Source of the DNA: Plastoroseomonas hellenica
Lineage (GTDB): Bacteria > Pseudomonadota > Alphaproteobacteria > Acetobacterales > Acetobacteraceae
Assembly: GCF_018129085.1 (NCBI RefSeq)
Contig: NZ_JAAGBB010000003.1
Coordinates: 1-64,000 of the forward strand
Length of the DNA: 64,000 nucleotides
Direction: 5' to 3'
Shown: positions 17,378-27,120 of the stretch, in pieces
Position numbering within the stretch: the stretch's first letter is position 1
Layout: each line of letters starts with the position of its first letter
Made by a program: the position numbers and the translations under genes
The notes under the pieces: model-generated
The model's input: the letters and a program-made list of their open reading frames with translations, nothing else
Told to the model about the DNA's origin: nothing
Database searches by the model: none

Positions 17378-18726
17378 AAGCCCTCGATCCGGATCAGCGC
17401 CGGCTTCTCGACCACCGTCGGCAGCGCCTCGATGCGGGCCAGCGCCTCCCGCATGCGGCCTTCGACGCAATCATGGGTGGTGAGCACGATGGGAACCGCC
17501 TCCCCCGGCGCGCGGCCGCGCTGGAGCATGGATTCGAGGCTGATGGCGTGGTCGCGCAGCACGCCGGTGACGTCGGCGATGACGCCGGGACGGTCGAGCA
17601 CCATCAGGCGCAGGTAATAGGCGCCGACATGCTTCTCCATCGGCAGCGAGGGCGCGTGCGACAGGGCATCGGTGGCTGCGCCCCAGACCGGGGTGAGCCT
17701 GCCGCGCGCCAGGTCGATCAGGTCGGCGACCACTGCGCTCGCGGTCGGCCCGGCGCCGGCGCCGCGCCCTTCCAGCATGACGCGGCCGACGAAGTCGCCC
17801 TCCGCCACCACGGCGTTGAAGACGCCTTCGACGCGGCCGATGGCGGCGGCCTTCGGCACCATGCAGGGATGCACCCGGGTGCTGATGCCGCTTTCCTCGC
17901 GCTTGGCGATGCCGAGCAGCTTGATGCGGTAGCCGAGCTCCTCCGCGAGCTCGATGTCGAGGGCGGAGACCTCGCGGATGCCTTCGATATGCACGGCGCC
18001 GAGGTCGACCGGGCGGCCGAAGGCGAGTGCGGCCAGGATCGCCAGCTTGTGCGCGGCATCGACGCCGTCGATGTCGAAGGCGGGGTCGGCCTCGGCATAG
18101 CCCAGGCGCTGGGCATCGGCGAGGACCTCGGCGAATTGCAGGCCGCGCTCGCGCATCGTGGTCAGGATGTAGTTGCAGGTGCCGTTCAGGATGCCGGCGA
18201 CGCGGCTGATCCGGTTCGCCGCCAGCCCCTCGCGCAGCGCCTTGATGGCGGGGATGCCGCCGGCGACCGCGGCTTCGAAGGCGAGCGTCACGCCGCGGGC
18301 CTCGGCCTGCTCCGCGAGCGCTGCGCCATGCACCGCGAGCAGCGCCTTGTTGGCGGTCACCACCGGCTTGCCGGCGGCGATCGCGGCCTCGACCAGCGCC
18401 CGGGCCGGGCCCTCGCTGCCGCCGATGGTCTCGACGACGACATCGATCGCGGGATCGGCGGCGATCGCGACCGCGTCCTCATACCAGCGGAGCCCCGCGA
18501 CTGGCACGCCGCGGTCGCGCGTGCGGTCGCGCGAGGAGACGGCGGTGACCGCGATCGGGCGGCCGGCGCGGGCCGCGATCAGCTCGGCATTGTCGCGCAG
18601 CAGTTTCGCCACGCCGGCACCGACGGTGCCGAGGCCGGCGATCGCAACGGCAAGAGGACGCGCAACGGGGCGCGGCCGAGTAAGCTCTCCGCGGCCCGCG
18701 CCGCTCCGACCATCAGGCGCGCTCAT
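17374..18726 (-). CDS. hom: Homoserine dehydrogenase
   Basis: The 450-residue enzyme reduces aspartate semialdehyde to homoserine for threonine and methionine synthesis. An NAD(P)-binding motif VAIAGLGTVGAGVAKLL begins near residue 27. The catalytic region shows AGGIPAIKALREGL, GILNGTCNYILTTM (about 190) and DIDGVDAAHKLAILAAL (about 220), with the catalytic Asp/Lys intact. A C-terminal ACT domain (MVLDRPGVIADVTGVLRD, about 370) is expected to give allosteric feedback control, probably by threonine. The ATG at 18726 overlaps the aminotransferase stop (ATGA). A longer upstream open frame is only the shadow of that aminotransferase. Confidence 0.95.
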   Translation of the reverse strand: MSAPDGRSGAGRGELTRPRPVARPLAVAIAGLGTVGAGVAKLLRDNAELIAARAGRPIAVTAVSSRDRTRDRGVPVAGLRWYEDAVAIAADPAIDVVVETIGGSEGPARALVEAAIAAGKPVVTANKALLAVHGAALAEQAEARGVTLAFEAAVAGGIPAIKALREGLAANRISRVAGILNGTCNYILTTMRERGLQFAEVLADAQRLGYAEADPAFDIDGVDAAHKLAILAALAFGRPVDLGAVHIEGIREVSALDIELAEELGYRIKLLGIAKREESGISTRVHPCMVPKAAAIGRVEGVFNAVVAEGDFVGRVMLEGRGAGAGPTASAVVADLIDLARGRLTPVWGAATDALSHAPSLPMEKHVGAYYLRLMVLDRPGVIADVTGVLRDHAISLESMLQRGRAPGEAVPIVLTTHDCVEGRMREALARIEALPTVVEKPALIRIEGL

Positions 18727-19943
18727 TGTGCCACCAGCTCCGGTTCGGCCTCGACAGGGCCGGCATTGTCGCCCTGGAGGAAGCTCCTGATACCGCGCAG
18801 CGCCTGGCGGATACGGTGGTTGTTCTCGACCAGCGCGATGCGGACATGCCCGTCGCCATGCTCGCCGAAGCCGAGGCCGGGTGCGACCGCGACCTTCGAT
18901 TTCTCCAGCAGCAGCTTGGAGAAGCCGACCGAGCCGAGATGGCGGAACTTCTCCGGGATCGGCGCCCAGAGGAACATCGAGCCCTCGATGCTCGGCACCT
19001 CCCAGCCCGCCTGGCGAAGGCCCTTCACCAGCACGTCGCGGCGGTCGCGGTAGAGGGCGCGCATCTCGGCAACGCAATCCTGCGGGCCGTTCAGCGCGGC
19101 GGCCGCGGCGACCTGGATCGGCGTGAAGGCACCGTAGTCGAGGTAGGATTTCACCCGCGCCAGGGCCGCGACCAGCTTCGGGTTGCCGACCGCGAAGCCC
19201 ATGCGCCAGCCTGGCATGTTGTAGGTCTTGGACATCGAGGTGAACTCGACCGTCACCTCCTTCGCGCCCGGCACCTCCAGCACCGAAGGCGGCGGCGTCG
19301 CGCCGAAATAGAGCTCGGCATAGGCGAGGTCCGAGAGGATGAAGAGCTCGTGCCGGCGGCAAAAGGCGACCAGCTCCCGGTAGAAGTCGATGCTCGCGAC
19401 CAGGGCGGTCGGGTTGGACGGGAAGTTCACGATGACGGCGGTCGGCTTCGGCACCGAATGGCGCACTGCGCGATCGAGCGCCCGCAGCATCTCGTCATCC
19501 GGGGTGTAGGGGATGGAGCGCACGGAGGCGCCGGCGATGATGAAGCCGAACTGGTGGATCGGGTAGGACGGGTTCGGCACCAGGATGGTGTCGCCGGGCG
19601 AGCTGATCGCCTGCGCGAGGTTGGCGAGCCCTTCCTTGGAGCCGAGGGTCGCGACCACCTCGGTCTCCGGGTCGAGCTTCACGCCGAAGCGGCGCTCGTA
19701 ATAGCCGGCGCAGGCGCGGCGGAGGCCCGGGATGCCCTTCGACATGGAGTAGCGGTGGGTGCGCGGGTCCTGCACCGCCTCGATCAGCTTGGCGACGATA
19801 TGCGGTGGCGTCGGGCTGTCCGGATTGCCCATCCCGAGGTCCACGATGTCCTCGGCCATAGCTCGCGCCTTCGCCTTCGCCGCGTTGACCTCGGCGAAGA
19901 CATAGGGGGGCAGGCGGCGGATGCGGTGGAATTCCTCGGTCAT
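18723..19943 (-). CDS. Class I/II aminotransferase, AlaC / LL-diaminopimelate aminotransferase-like
   Basis: The 406-residue PLP enzyme opens MTEEFHRIRRLPPYVFAEV, a start typical of the AlaC/DapL-like group. The PLP lysine sits in TSMSKTYNMPGWRMGFAVG (about 236), and the substrate-carboxylate region includes NFPSNPTALVA. The Arg near the C-terminus in GHVRIALVEN is also present. It probably makes alanine from pyruvate, or acts in the aspartate pathway; the direct coupling to homoserine dehydrogenase favours a role around aspartate-family amino acids. Position in front of hom is common in alphaproteobacteria. I chose the ATG at 19943; a longer frame upstream lacks family residues. Confidence 0.9.
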   Translation of the reverse strand: MTEEFHRIRRLPPYVFAEVNAAKAKARAMAEDIVDLGMGNPDSPTPPHIVAKLIEAVQDPRTHRYSMSKGIPGLRRACAGYYERRFGVKLDPETEVVATLGSKEGLANLAQAISSPGDTILVPNPSYPIHQFGFIIAGASVRSIPYTPDDEMLRALDRAVRHSVPKPTAVIVNFPSNPTALVASIDFYRELVAFCRRHELFILSDLAYAELYFGATPPPSVLEVPGAKEVTVEFTSMSKTYNMPGWRMGFAVGNPKLVAALARVKSYLDYGAFTPIQVAAAAALNGPQDCVAEMRALYRDRRDVLVKGLRQAGWEVPSIEGSMFLWAPIPEKFRHLGSVGFSKLLLEKSKVAVAPGLGFGEHGDGHVRIALVENNHRIRQALRGIRSFLQGDNAGPVEAEPELVAQ

Positions 19944-20068
19944 TGGCTTGGTCCAGTGGAAGAAGGGCGCGGACCATAGAGCAGATCCCGATCCGGTGGA
20001 ATCGCCGGAGCGGGTGAAGATGCTCGCCAAAACAAAGGGCTGGCGCGGCGGCCGCCCCAGTCAGCCGG

Positions 20069-20704
20069 CTAGGGCCGGCTGGGCGATCCGCTGCCGGGCG
20101 CCAGCAGGTCCTGGGAGGGCGGTGGCGGTGGCCCGCCGCCTGGTGCCAGGAGATCGGGCGGCGGCAAGGGTGGCGGCCCGCCGAGGCCCAGAGGCGGCTG
20201 TGCGGCCGGCGGGGGCGCGCCCGGTGCCGAGGTCCGCGGCGGTGCCTGGGGCACGGGCTGGGCGGGCATCGGCGTCGGCAGCGCCGCTGGGGCGGTCGGT
20301 GCGGGCGGGAGGGTCATGACGGGCGGCGGCGGCACCGCGACCATCGGTCCGACCAGGGCCGGCGTCGGCGGGCCGGGAAGCCCCGGCGCGGGGCGGCCGA
20401 ACTGGCCCTGCGACATCGCACCCGCCGGCAATTGGTCCCGCGTCACGTCGCGTTCGCGGGCCAGCCGGTCGGTCAGCGCGTGGCGCACCGCGGGGTCGGG
20501 GCGGTCCGGCCGTGGCGGCACCGTGCCGAGCGCGGGATAGACCCCTTCCCCATCCAGCCCGGGCGGGCGCTCCCGCCCCTCGGTCGCGGGACCGAAGACG
20601 CGCCCGAGGGTCGCGACCGGCCCGGTGCCCCCGCAGGCGGTGAGCGCCAGCGGCAGGGCAGCGAGCATGGCGATCACCAGCGCCCGCGCTTGATCGGCTG
20701 CCAT
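20069..20704 (-). CDS. Proline-rich lipoprotein, 211 residues
   Basis: No named family is recognised. The protein begins MAADQARALVIAMLAALPLALTACGG, with a lipobox LTAC, so it should be a membrane-anchored lipoprotein. A middle part (RPDPAVRHALTDRLARERDV) is weakly helical. The last ~100 residues are almost entirely Pro, Ala and Gly with repeated PPPxxLLAPG units (PPPDLLAPGGGPPPPP, SQDLLAPGSG). Such tails usually act as flexible spacers through the periplasm or peptidoglycan. It is divergent from phaC with about 118 bp between them. Confidence 0.68.
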   Translation of the reverse strand: MAADQARALVIAMLAALPLALTACGGTGPVATLGRVFGPATEGRERPPGLDGEGVYPALGTVPPRPDRPDPAVRHALTDRLARERDVTRDQLPAGAMSQGQFGRPAPGLPGPPTPALVGPMVAVPPPPVMTLPPAPTAPAALPTPMPAQPVPQAPPRTSAPGAPPPAAQPPLGLGGPPPLPPPDLLAPGGGPPPPPSQDLLAPGSGSPSRP

Positions 20705-20822
20705 GCGACCCCTACCCTTTGCTGAACGATCGGCTCCCGCCATATGTGGCCCTGCCCGTGCTTCCGCTGTGGAGGACACGGGTAGCCCGAACCGGCCAGG
20801 GGCGGAAGGAGGGAGCATCGGC

Positions 20823-22640
20823 ATGGCCGACGACACTGACGACGCCGCGCCTTCGTTCCGCCTGGCGGACCCGGCGATCGTCTCCCGCACCATGGCCGAT
20901 GTGGCGGAGCGCGGGCAGCGCATCGTCACCGATTTCCTGCGCCGCCAGGCCGAAGGGCCGACGGCAGCGACCGAGCAGCCGGCCGACCCCTTCAACATCG
21001 GTTCCGCCTTCCTCGAGATGACCGCGCGGCTGATGACCAACCCGGCGCGGCTGGTGCAGGCCCAGCTCGGGTTCTGGCAGGACTACCTGACGCTCTGGCA
21101 GAACACCGCGCGGCGCATCATGGGCGACGCCACCGCCCCGGTGATCGCCGAGGATCCCAAGGACAAGCGCTTCAAGGACGACGCCTGGCAGGAGAACGAG
21201 GTCTTCGACTTCATCCGCCAGTCCTACCTGCTGTCCGCCCGCTTCTTCCGCACGGTGGTCGAGGACAAGGAGGGGCTGGACACCAAGACGGCGCAGAAGA
21301 TCGACTTCTACACGCGGCAATTCGTCGATGCGATGAGCCCGACCAATTTCCTGCTGACCAACCCGGAGGTGCTGCGCCGCACCGCCGAGACCGGCGGCGA
21401 GAACCTGCTGAAGGGCCTGTCGAACCTGCTGGCGGATCTGGAGCGCGGCAAGGGCAAGCTGCGGATCCGCATGACCGACGACACCAAGTTCCGGGTCGGC
21501 GAGAACATCGCGGTCACGCCGGGCAAGGTCGTGTTCCAGAACGACCTGATGCAGTTGCTGCAATACGCGCCGACTACGGCCAAGGTCCTGAAGCGGCCGC
21601 TACTGATCCTGCCGCCCTGGATCAACAAGTACTACATCCTCGACCTGCGCCCGAAGAACAGCTTCATCCGCTGGGCGGTGGAGCAAGGGCATACGGTCTT
21701 TGTGTGTTCCTGGGTGAACCCCGACGAGCGGCACGCGGAGAAGGAATTCGTCGACTACATGCGCGAGGGCCCCTACGCCGCCCTCGCCGCGATCGAGCGC
21801 GCGACCGGCGAGAAGTCGGTCAACGCCATCGGCTACTGCCTCGGCGGCACGCTCCTCGCCGCGACGCTCGCGCATATGGCGGCGAAGCGCGACACCAGGA
21901 TCAAGAGCGCGACCTTCTTCACGAGCATGCTGGATTTCGAGGAATCCGGTGAGCTCGGCGTCTTCATCGACGAGGAGCAGCTCCAGGCGCTCGAGGAGAA
22001 GATGGAGAGCCGTGGCTACCTCGAAGGCCGCGACATGGCGACCACCTTCAACATGCTCCGCGCCAACGACCTGATCTGGTCCTTCGTGGTGAACAACTAC
22101 CTGCTCGGGCAGGAGCCCTTCCCCTTCGACCTGCTCTACTGGAACGACGACAGCACCCGCATGCCGGCGAAGATGCACAGCTTCTATCTGCGCCGCATGT
22201 ACCAGCAGAACGACCTGGTGAAGCCGGGCGGGATCGAGCTCGACGGGGTGAAGCTCGACCTCCGGAAGATCAAGCTGCCGGCCTATATCCTCTCGACGCG
22301 GGAGGACCATATCGCGCCCTGGAAGTCGACTTACCGCGCGACCCAGCTCTTCAAGGGACCGACGCGCTTCGTGCTGGCGGCCTCCGGCCACATTGCGGGC
22401 GTGGTCAACCCGCCGGAATCGGGCAAGTACAGCCATTGGGTCGGCGCTGAGCTGCCGCAGGAGGCCGAGGCCTGGTTCCATGGTGCGACCGAGCTCGCGG
22501 GATCCTGGTGGCCGGATTGGCAGCGCTGGATCCTGACCCAGGACCGGGCGGAAGTGCCGGCGCGGCAGCCGGGCGATGGCGGCCTGGTGCCGATCGAGGA
22601 TGCGCCGGGGGCCTATGTGAAGGTGACGGCCTGCGATTGA
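20823..22640 (+). CDS. phaC: Class I poly(3-hydroxyalkanoate) polymerase PhaC
   Basis: The 605-residue enzyme polymerises (R)-3-hydroxyacyl-CoA into PHA storage granules. A PhaC N-terminal domain ([20 protein letters not shown]) is followed by an alpha/beta-hydrolase core. The lipase-like box is [10 protein letters not shown] with the nucleophile Cys near residue 340. The Asp is in [10 protein letters not shown] (about 495) and the His in [13 protein letters not shown] (about 523). The motif [16 protein letters not shown] is class I/II specific, and the length with no partner PhaE fits class I. The ATG at 20823 is preceded by AAGGAGGGAGCATCGGC. Its stop overlaps the ynfA-like gene. Depolymerase or phasin genes are not in the window. 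Confidence 0.95.
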   Translation: MADDTDDAAPSFRLADPAIVSRTMADVAERGQRIVTDFLRRQAEGPTAATEQPADPFNIGSAFLEMTARLMTNPARLVQAQLGFWQDYLTLWQNTARRIMGDATAPVIAEDPKDKRFKDDAWQENEVFDFIRQSYLLSARFFRTVVEDKEGLDTKTAQKIDFYTRQFVDAMSPTNFLLTNPEVLRRTAETGGENLLKGLSNLLADLERGKGKLRIRMTDDTKFRVGENIAVTPGKVVFQNDLMQLLQYAPTTAKVLKRPLLILPPWINKYYILDLRPKNSFIRWAVEQGHTVFVCSWVNPDERHAEKEFVDYMREGPYAALAAIERATGEKSVNAIGYCLGGTLLAATLAHMAAKRDTRIKSATFFTSMLDFEESGELGVFIDEEQLQALEEKMESRGYLEGRDMATTFNMLRANDLIWSFVVNNYLLGQEPFPFDLLYWNDDSTRMPAKMHSFYLRRMYQQNDLVKPGGIELDGVKLDLRKIKLPAYILSTREDHIAPWKSTYRATQLFKGPTRFVLAASGHIAGVVNPPESGKYSHWVGAELPQEAEAWFHGATELAGSWWPDWQRWILTQDRAEVPARQPGDGGLVPIEDAPGAYVKVTACD

Positions 22641-22957
22641 GGACAGCCGGCTTCTATGGTGCGGCGGCGCTGGCCGAGATCGCCGGCTGCTTCGCCTTCT
22701 GGGCGTGGCTCAGGCTCGGGCGCTCCGTGCTCTGGGTGCTGCCGGGCACGCTGTTGCTGGTCTTCTTCGCCCTGCTGCTGACCCGGATCGATGCCGCCGC
22801 CGCCGGTCGCGCCTTCGCCGCCTATGGCGGGGTCTACATCGCGGCCTCGCTCGCCTGGGCCTGGGCGGTGGAAGGGCTGGTGCCGGATCGGTGGGATCTC
22901 GGCGGCGCGGCGCTCTGCTTGGTCGGCGCGGCGGTCATCATCGCGGCGCCTCGGTGA
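22637..22957 (+). CDS. YnfA family (UPF0060) membrane protein, TTG start
   Basis: The protein is about 106 residues, matching E. coli YnfA (108). It contains the hallmark [21 protein letters not shown] at the N-terminus and [20 protein letters not shown] in the middle, with four hydrophobic helices. YnfA is related to small multidrug resistance transporters, but its substrate is unsettled. No in-frame ATG exists before the conserved start; a TTG at 22637 overlaps the phaC stop (TTGA) and gives the right length. A CTG two codons upstream is an alternative. It probably depends on phaC translation. Confidence 0.85.
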   Translation: MRTAGFYGAAALAEIAGCFAFWAWLRLGRSVLWVLPGTLLLVFFALLLTRIDAAAAGRAFAAYGGVYIAASLAWAWAVEGLVPDRWDLGGAALCLVGAAVIIAAPR

Positions 22958-23018
22958 GATATACTGTGGGGACAGCGAGTTATCCGGTGATGTTAAGGTT
23001 CCACGGCGTGCGGTCAGG

Positions 23019-23654
23019 TTAATACCCGCGCCCGAGCCCCTCGGTCAGGGTGCCGCCGGAGGTTACGCCGGTATCCGGCGCCGCCTGCGTCCCATACCAG
23101 CGCTGTTCGGCATCGATCCGCGCCGACTCCTGGACCAGCAGCGCCGTCGCCTGCTCGGCATACGGCAGGGGGCCGGGTTGCTCGAGCAGCCGCAGCGCCG
23201 CCTCCCCGCCGCCACGGAACAGCGGCGCCGGGAGGGCGGAAGCGGCGGCGGCCCGGTCGCCACGCGCCAGGGCATTCGACGCCGCCACCAGGGCCTGCAT
23301 GACCAGGCGCGGCGAGGCATCCGGATCGGCGGCGAGCGCGCTGCGGACCTCGGAACGCGCGCCGCGCAGCGCAATCACGATGGACGGTGAGATCGGGCCC
23401 CAGCCGGGCGCCGCCTCGGCCACGTATTCCAGCCGCGCCGCGGCGCGCGCGGCCCGGGTCGGATTGCCCTGCAGCTTCCGGCCCTGGTCGATGAAATCGT
23501 CGACAGCCAGGTTCATCGCGTCACGCACCGGATCGGCGCTCGGCGCCACCAGGCCGGCCGGCGGTGCGGCGCCGGCCTGCGGGCGCCGCATCTCATCGCA
23601 GGCGGCCAGGGTCAGCATGGCGAGGATCGCACTCCCCGCGCGCGGCAATGCCAT
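23019..23654 (-). CDS. Lipoprotein, second of a related tandem pair
   Basis: The 211-residue product starts MALPRAGSAILAMLTLAACDE with lipobox LAAC. The mature protein is rich in Ala and probably helical (GNPTRAARAAARLEYVAEAA, LEYVAEAAPGWGPISPSIV). It shares the unusual segment ALPAPLFRGGGEAALRLL with the preceding gene's ALPAPLFQGGGAATLTRL, at about the same place, so the two are paralogues. The start overlaps the partner's stop by one base (TGATG). No named family is recognised. It is convergent with the ynfA-like gene. Confidence 0.7.
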   Translation of the reverse strand: MALPRAGSAILAMLTLAACDEMRRPQAGAAPPAGLVAPSADPVRDAMNLAVDDFIDQGRKLQGNPTRAARAAARLEYVAEAAPGWGPISPSIVIALRGARSEVRSALAADPDASPRLVMQALVAASNALARGDRAAAASALPAPLFRGGGEAALRLLEQPGPLPYAEQATALLVQESARIDAEQRWYGTQAAPDTGVTSGGTLTEGLGRGY

Positions 23655-24229
23655 CAGTGGTGTCCCATCTTGAAGATGTTGCCGCGGCCGCCCCGCTGTT
23701 GACGCATGAGCTCGCTCTCGGCGCCGCTCGCGGCGCTGGCGGTCTGCGGCAGCGCCGGCAGGGCGGCAAGCCGCGTCAGCGTCGCCGCGCCGCCACCCTG
23801 GAAGAGCGGCGCCGGCAGGGCGGCGGCCGCGCGCGCCGCATCGCCCTGCTGCAGCGCGTAGCGCGCGGCAAAGAGCGCGTTGATCACCGGTTGCGGCTGC
23901 GCGTCCGGCGCGATGCCGACGGCGCTGCGCCACTCGGCCCGGGCCCGCTCGAAGGCCATCGGCACCACCGGGGAGAACTCCCGCCAGCGCGGCCCATAGG
24001 GCAGCTCGACCGCCAGATACTCGGCCTGTGCGACGGCGAGCGCTGCGTCCGCCGGCTGCTGCGCCAAGTTGGCGGGGGTCGCGAAGGCATAGGAGGTGTT
24101 GAAGATCGCATTGCGTGTCGGGTCGGCGAGGCCGAGCCCTACATCCGGCGGCAGCGCCGCCGGGGGCGGCACCGTGCCGCAGGCGCCGAGGGCGAATGCC
24201 AGCAGGGCCGCCATGCCGTGGATTCTCAT
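23654..24229 (-). CDS. Lipoprotein, first of a related tandem pair
   Basis: The gene encodes 191 residues. The N-terminus MRIHGMAALLAFALGACGTV has the lipobox LGAC. A conserved-looking middle (LAVAQAEYLAVELPYGPRW, FERARAEWRSAVGI, ALFAARYALQQGDAARAAA) resembles its downstream paralogue, sharing helix-rich spacing and the ALPAPLFxGGG motif. Both are likely exported to the same membrane and might form a hetero-oligomer; that is inference from pairing only. The ATG at 24229 is preceded by GGAGGTCATCGCG. Function unknown. Confidence 0.7.
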   Translation of the reverse strand: MRIHGMAALLAFALGACGTVPPPAALPPDVGLGLADPTRNAIFNTSYAFATPANLAQQPADAALAVAQAEYLAVELPYGPRWREFSPVVPMAFERARAEWRSAVGIAPDAQPQPVINALFAARYALQQGDAARAAAALPAPLFQGGGAATLTRLAALPALPQTASAASGAESELMRQQRGGRGNIFKMGHH

Positions 24230-24306
24230 CGCGATGACCTCCTGTCCGGGCCAAGGCCTAGCATGTGGGCATGGCAGGTCGCTGAGCAACTGGCCTCAGA
24301 GGCCTC

Positions 24307-24903
24307 TCACAGGCCGAGGCTGGCGCGGTGGCGCTGGCCCAGCTCCACGTAATGCGCCGCGGTGCGATCGAAGCGCGCCCGCTCCTCCGCGCTCATCACC
24401 CGGACCAACCGCGCCGGCGATCCGGTCCAGAGCTCGTTGCGGCCGATGCGCTTGCGCGGCGTCAGCAGGGCGCCGGCGCCGAGCATGCCGCCCTCCTCGA
24501 TCACTGCGCCGTCGAGCACGGTCGCGCCCATGCCGACGAAGGCGCGGTCCTCCAGTGTGCAGGCATGGATGATGCAGGCATGGCCTACGGTCACGTCGTC
24601 GCCGATGATCGCCGCCTCGGCGGCGCGGTTGACGTGGACGATGGTGCCGTCCTGGATGTTCGACCGCGCGCCGATGCGGATGAAGTTGGTGTCGCCGCGC
24701 AGCACGCAGTGATACCAGACGCTGCTCGCTGGCCCGATCGTCACCTGGCCCATGACCAGCGCGGTCGGCGCGATGAAGGCATCCGCCGCGATCTGCGGCC
24801 GATGCTCCTCGAAGGGCAGAACCGTCGTCGGTCGTGGCCGATTCAGATCTTCGGGCCCGTCCGACGCATGCGTCGGACCCCGACGATCATCGGACACGCT
24901 CAC
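24307..24903 (-). CDS. Gamma-carbonic anhydrase family (YrdA/PaaY-like) hexapeptide protein
   Basis: The 198-residue protein is a left-handed beta-helix of hexapeptide repeats ([36 protein letters not shown]). The zinc-ligand histidines typical of gamma-carbonic anhydrases are present: IVHVN near residue 90 and [10 protein letters not shown] near 107. Homologues include YrdA, PaaY and CaiE; many are carbonic anhydrases or thioesterase-like, and activity is uncertain. The first ~30 residues are poorly conserved, so the true start may be further in. Its ATG overlaps the argC stop by 4 nt. Confidence 0.9.
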   Translation of the reverse strand: MSVSDDRRGPTHASDGPEDLNRPRPTTVLPFEEHRPQIAADAFIAPTALVMGQVTIGPASSVWYHCVLRGDTNFIRIGARSNIQDGTIVHVNRAAEAAIIGDDVTVGHACIIHACTLEDRAFVGMGATVLDGAVIEEGGMLGAGALLTPRKRIGRNELWTGSPARLVRVMSAEERARFDRTAAHYVELGQRHRASLGL

Positions 24904-25850
24904 GCCGCCTTCGGCAGCGTGGCGGTGACCGCGATGCCGAGCATCAGCCCGATATTCTGCACCGCGGCGCCGGAGGCACCCTTGCCCAGGTTGTCGTAGC
25001 GCGCGGTCAGCACCGCCTGCCCGTGCCTGTCATTGCCATGCACGCGGAGCTCGATCGCGTTGCTGCCGTTCAGCGCCTCCGGCTCCAGCTTGGCGTCCGA
25101 CCTGGCGACCGAGACGAATTCGCTGCCCGCGTAGCGCGTGTGCAGCAGGTCCTCGATCTCGGCCGGCTTCGGGCTGCCGCGCAGCAGGTCGAGATGCAGC
25201 GGGATGCTGTCGATCATGCCCTGGCGGAAATCGGCGACCGAGGGGACGAAGATCGGCCGGCGCTGCAGCCCGCTGTAATGCTGCAGCTCCGCGACATGCT
25301 TGTGCTCGAGCGCCAGGCCGTAGAGCTCGAAATTCGGCGCGGTGCGTGCCTCGTAGGTCGCGATCATCGCATTGCCGCCGCCGGAATAGCCGGAGATCGC
25401 ATTCACCGTGACCGGGAAGTCCGGCGACATCAGCCCGGCGTCGATCAGCGGCCGCAGCAGCAGGATCGCGCCGGTCGGGTAGCAGCCCGGGTTCGCGACC
25501 CGCTTCGCCGCGGCGATGATGCCCGGCTGGTCCGGCGTCAACTCCGGCAGGCCATAGGCCCAGTCCGGATGCACCCGATGCGCGGTGGAGGCGTCGATCA
25601 GCTTCGGCGCCGCGTCGCCGAGGGACGCGGCCAGCGCCGCGCTCTCCTTCGCCGCGTCGTCGGGCAGGCAGAGCACCACCAGATCGACCTCGGCCATCAG
25701 CGCGCGCCGTGCGTCTGGGTCCTTGCGTCGCGCCGGATCGATGGAACGCAGCGACAAGGCGGGGTTGACCGCCAGACGCTCGCGGATCTCGAGGCCGGTG
25801 GTGCCGGCTTCGCCATCAATGAAGACGCTCGGAATCTGACCCTTCAGCAT
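24900..25850 (-). CDS. argC: N-acetyl-gamma-glutamyl-phosphate reductase (short, type 2)
   Basis: The 316-residue enzyme catalyses NADPH-dependent reduction of N-acetylglutamyl phosphate, the third step of arginine synthesis. The N-terminal motif [18 protein letters not shown] is the type 2 signature. The catalytic Cys lies in [18 protein letters not shown] (about 118), and [10 protein letters not shown] and [14 protein letters not shown] follow. The ATG at 25850 has an AAGGAGG ribosome site. The gene lies downstream of rpsI on the same strand but is separated from it by a terminator, so it has its own promoter. In many alphaproteobacteria argC follows rplM-rpsI. Confidence 0.95.
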   Translation of the reverse strand: MLKGQIPSVFIDGEAGTTGLEIRERLAVNPALSLRSIDPARRKDPDARRALMAEVDLVVLCLPDDAAKESAALAASLGDAAPKLIDASTAHRVHPDWAYGLPELTPDQPGIIAAAKRVANPGCYPTGAILLLRPLIDAGLMSPDFPVTVNAISGYSGGGNAMIATYEARTAPNFELYGLALEHKHVAELQHYSGLQRRPIFVPSVADFRQGMIDSIPLHLDLLRGSPKPAEIEDLLHTRYAGSEFVSVARSDAKLEPEALNGSNAIELRVHGNDRHGQAVLTARYDNLGKGASGAAVQNIGLMLGIAVTATLPKAA

Positions 25851-25898
25851 GGAACCCTCCTTGCGGGACCATTGGCGCAAGATTGCGCCGCGAAAAGC

Positions 25899-25932
25899 AA
25901 GAAGGGCGGACCCTCGCGGGTCCACCCTTCTT
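25899..25932 (-). terminator. Rho-independent terminator of rplM-rpsI
   Basis: On the minus strand this reads as a 15-bp stem (AAGAAGGGTGGACCC paired with GGGTCCGCCCTTCTT, one G-U pair) with a four-base loop. It is followed by GCTTTTC. It lies 43 bp past the rpsI stop and ahead of argC, so it should end the ribosomal-protein transcript. Confidence 0.8.
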
Positions 25933-25975
25933 CGATGACAGCCATGCGGCCGGCGCTGGAGCCGGCCCGCCCGGC

Positions 25976-26470
25976 TCAGCGCTTGGAGAACTGGAAGGAG
26001 CGACGCGCCTTCGCCTTGCCGTACTTCTTGCGCTCGACCACGCGCGGGTCGCGGGTCAGGAAGCCGGCCTTCTTCAGGATGGAGCGCAGCTCGGGCTCAT
26101 AGTTGACGAGCGCGCGGCTGATGCCGTGGCGTACCGCGCCGGCCTGGCCGGAGAGGCCGCCGCCGGCGACGGTGCAGAACACGTCGAACTGCTGGTAGCG
26201 ATCGGCCACCAGGAAGGGCTGGGTGATCAGCATGCGCAGCACCGGACGGGCGAAGTACTTCGCCTGCGGGCGGCCGTTGATCTCGATCTGGCCCTTGCCC
26301 GGCTTCACCCAGACGCGGGCGACAGCGTCCTTGCGGCGGCCGGTCGCGTAGCTGCGGCCGAAAGCGTCGCGCTTCGGCAGCACCGGCGCGGCGGCGGCCT
26401 CGCCGGCGGCGGGCGTCCCCTGGACCAGGTCCTTGAGATCGGCGAGAGAAGTTGCGGTCTGCTCGCTCAT
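25976..26470 (-). CDS. rpsI: 30S ribosomal protein S9
   Basis: The 164-residue protein ends in the invariant basic tail [16 protein letters not shown] that reaches the ribosomal P site. Its core shows [32 protein letters not shown] and [21 protein letters not shown], all S9 hallmarks. An N-terminal extension of about 35 residues ([19 protein letters not shown]) is longer than in enterobacteria but common in Acetobacteraceae and relatives. The start follows the rplM stop by one base, as in the conserved rplM-rpsI operon. Confidence 0.97.
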   Translation of the reverse strand: MSEQTATSLADLKDLVQGTPAAGEAAAAPVLPKRDAFGRSYATGRRKDAVARVWVKPGKGQIEINGRPQAKYFARPVLRMLITQPFLVADRYQQFDVFCTVAGGGLSGQAGAVRHGISRALVNYEPELRSILKKAGFLTRDPRVVERKKYGKAKARRSFQFSKR

Positions 26471-26471
26471 C

Positions 26472-26942
26472 TCAGATCACCTTGTTCTTGCGGTTCAGCG
26501 CGCCGACGTCGAGCGTGGACGGCTGCTGGCCGGCATGCGGATGCTCGGCGCCGGCATAGACGTGCAGGTTGCGCATCTGCTCGCGGCCGAGCGGGCCGCG
26601 CGTGATCATGCGCTCCACGGCCTTCTCCAGCACCCGCTCCGGGTAGCGGCCCTCGAGCCGCTCCTTCACGGAACGGCCCTTGATGCCGCCGGGATAGCCG
26701 GTGTGCCAGTAGAAGACCGACTGCTCGGCCTTGTTGCCGGTGACCCGGATCTTGTCGGCGTTGACGACGACGACGTGGTCGCCGCAATCGACGTGCGGCG
26801 TGAAGGTCGCCTTGTGCTTGCCGCGGAGGCGGTTGGCGATGAGTGTGGCGAGGCGGCCGAGCACGAGGCCCTCCGCATCGATCAGCACCCAACCCTTCTG
26901 GACCTCTGCCGGCTTGATCGACCGGGTCTGTGTGGTGAGCAT
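26472..26942 (-). CDS. rplM: 50S ribosomal protein L13
   Basis: The 156-residue protein matches L13, with [20 protein letters not shown] near the N-terminus, [20 protein letters not shown] in the middle, and [20 protein letters not shown] toward the end. L13 is an early assembly protein of the large subunit. I place the start at 26942 ([15 protein letters not shown]); an in-frame ATG four codons upstream (26954) is equally possible, since neither has a strong ribosome site. It forms an operon with rpsI. The ~160 bp before it must hold the promoter. Confidence 0.96.
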   Translation of the reverse strand: MLTTQTRSIKPAEVQKGWVLIDAEGLVLGRLATLIANRLRGKHKATFTPHVDCGDHVVVVNADKIRVTGNKAEQSVFYWHTGYPGGIKGRSVKERLEGRYPERVLEKAVERMITRGPLGREQMRNLHVYAGAEHPHAGQQPSTLDVGALNRKNKVI

Positions 26943-27120
26943 GTCTGCCTGCATGGCTGTAAAGAGTGCGCGCTTATGACGGGAAGGCGCCGCCAGGTCA
27001 AGCGCTGCCGGTGTTTTCCGCATGCGGTATCATGCTACCGCATGCCCGGGCGCCGTGCTTGCGTGGCGGTGGCCGGGTGGGCGAGGCTGCCTGCAACAAT
27101 AAGCAGGAAACGCCCAAGCC

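Noticed and set aside
17374-19362. Homoserine dehydrogenase with a 200-residue N-terminal extension
   Set aside because: The extension is an out-of-frame reading of the aminotransferase gene; the ATG at 18726 gives the normal length.
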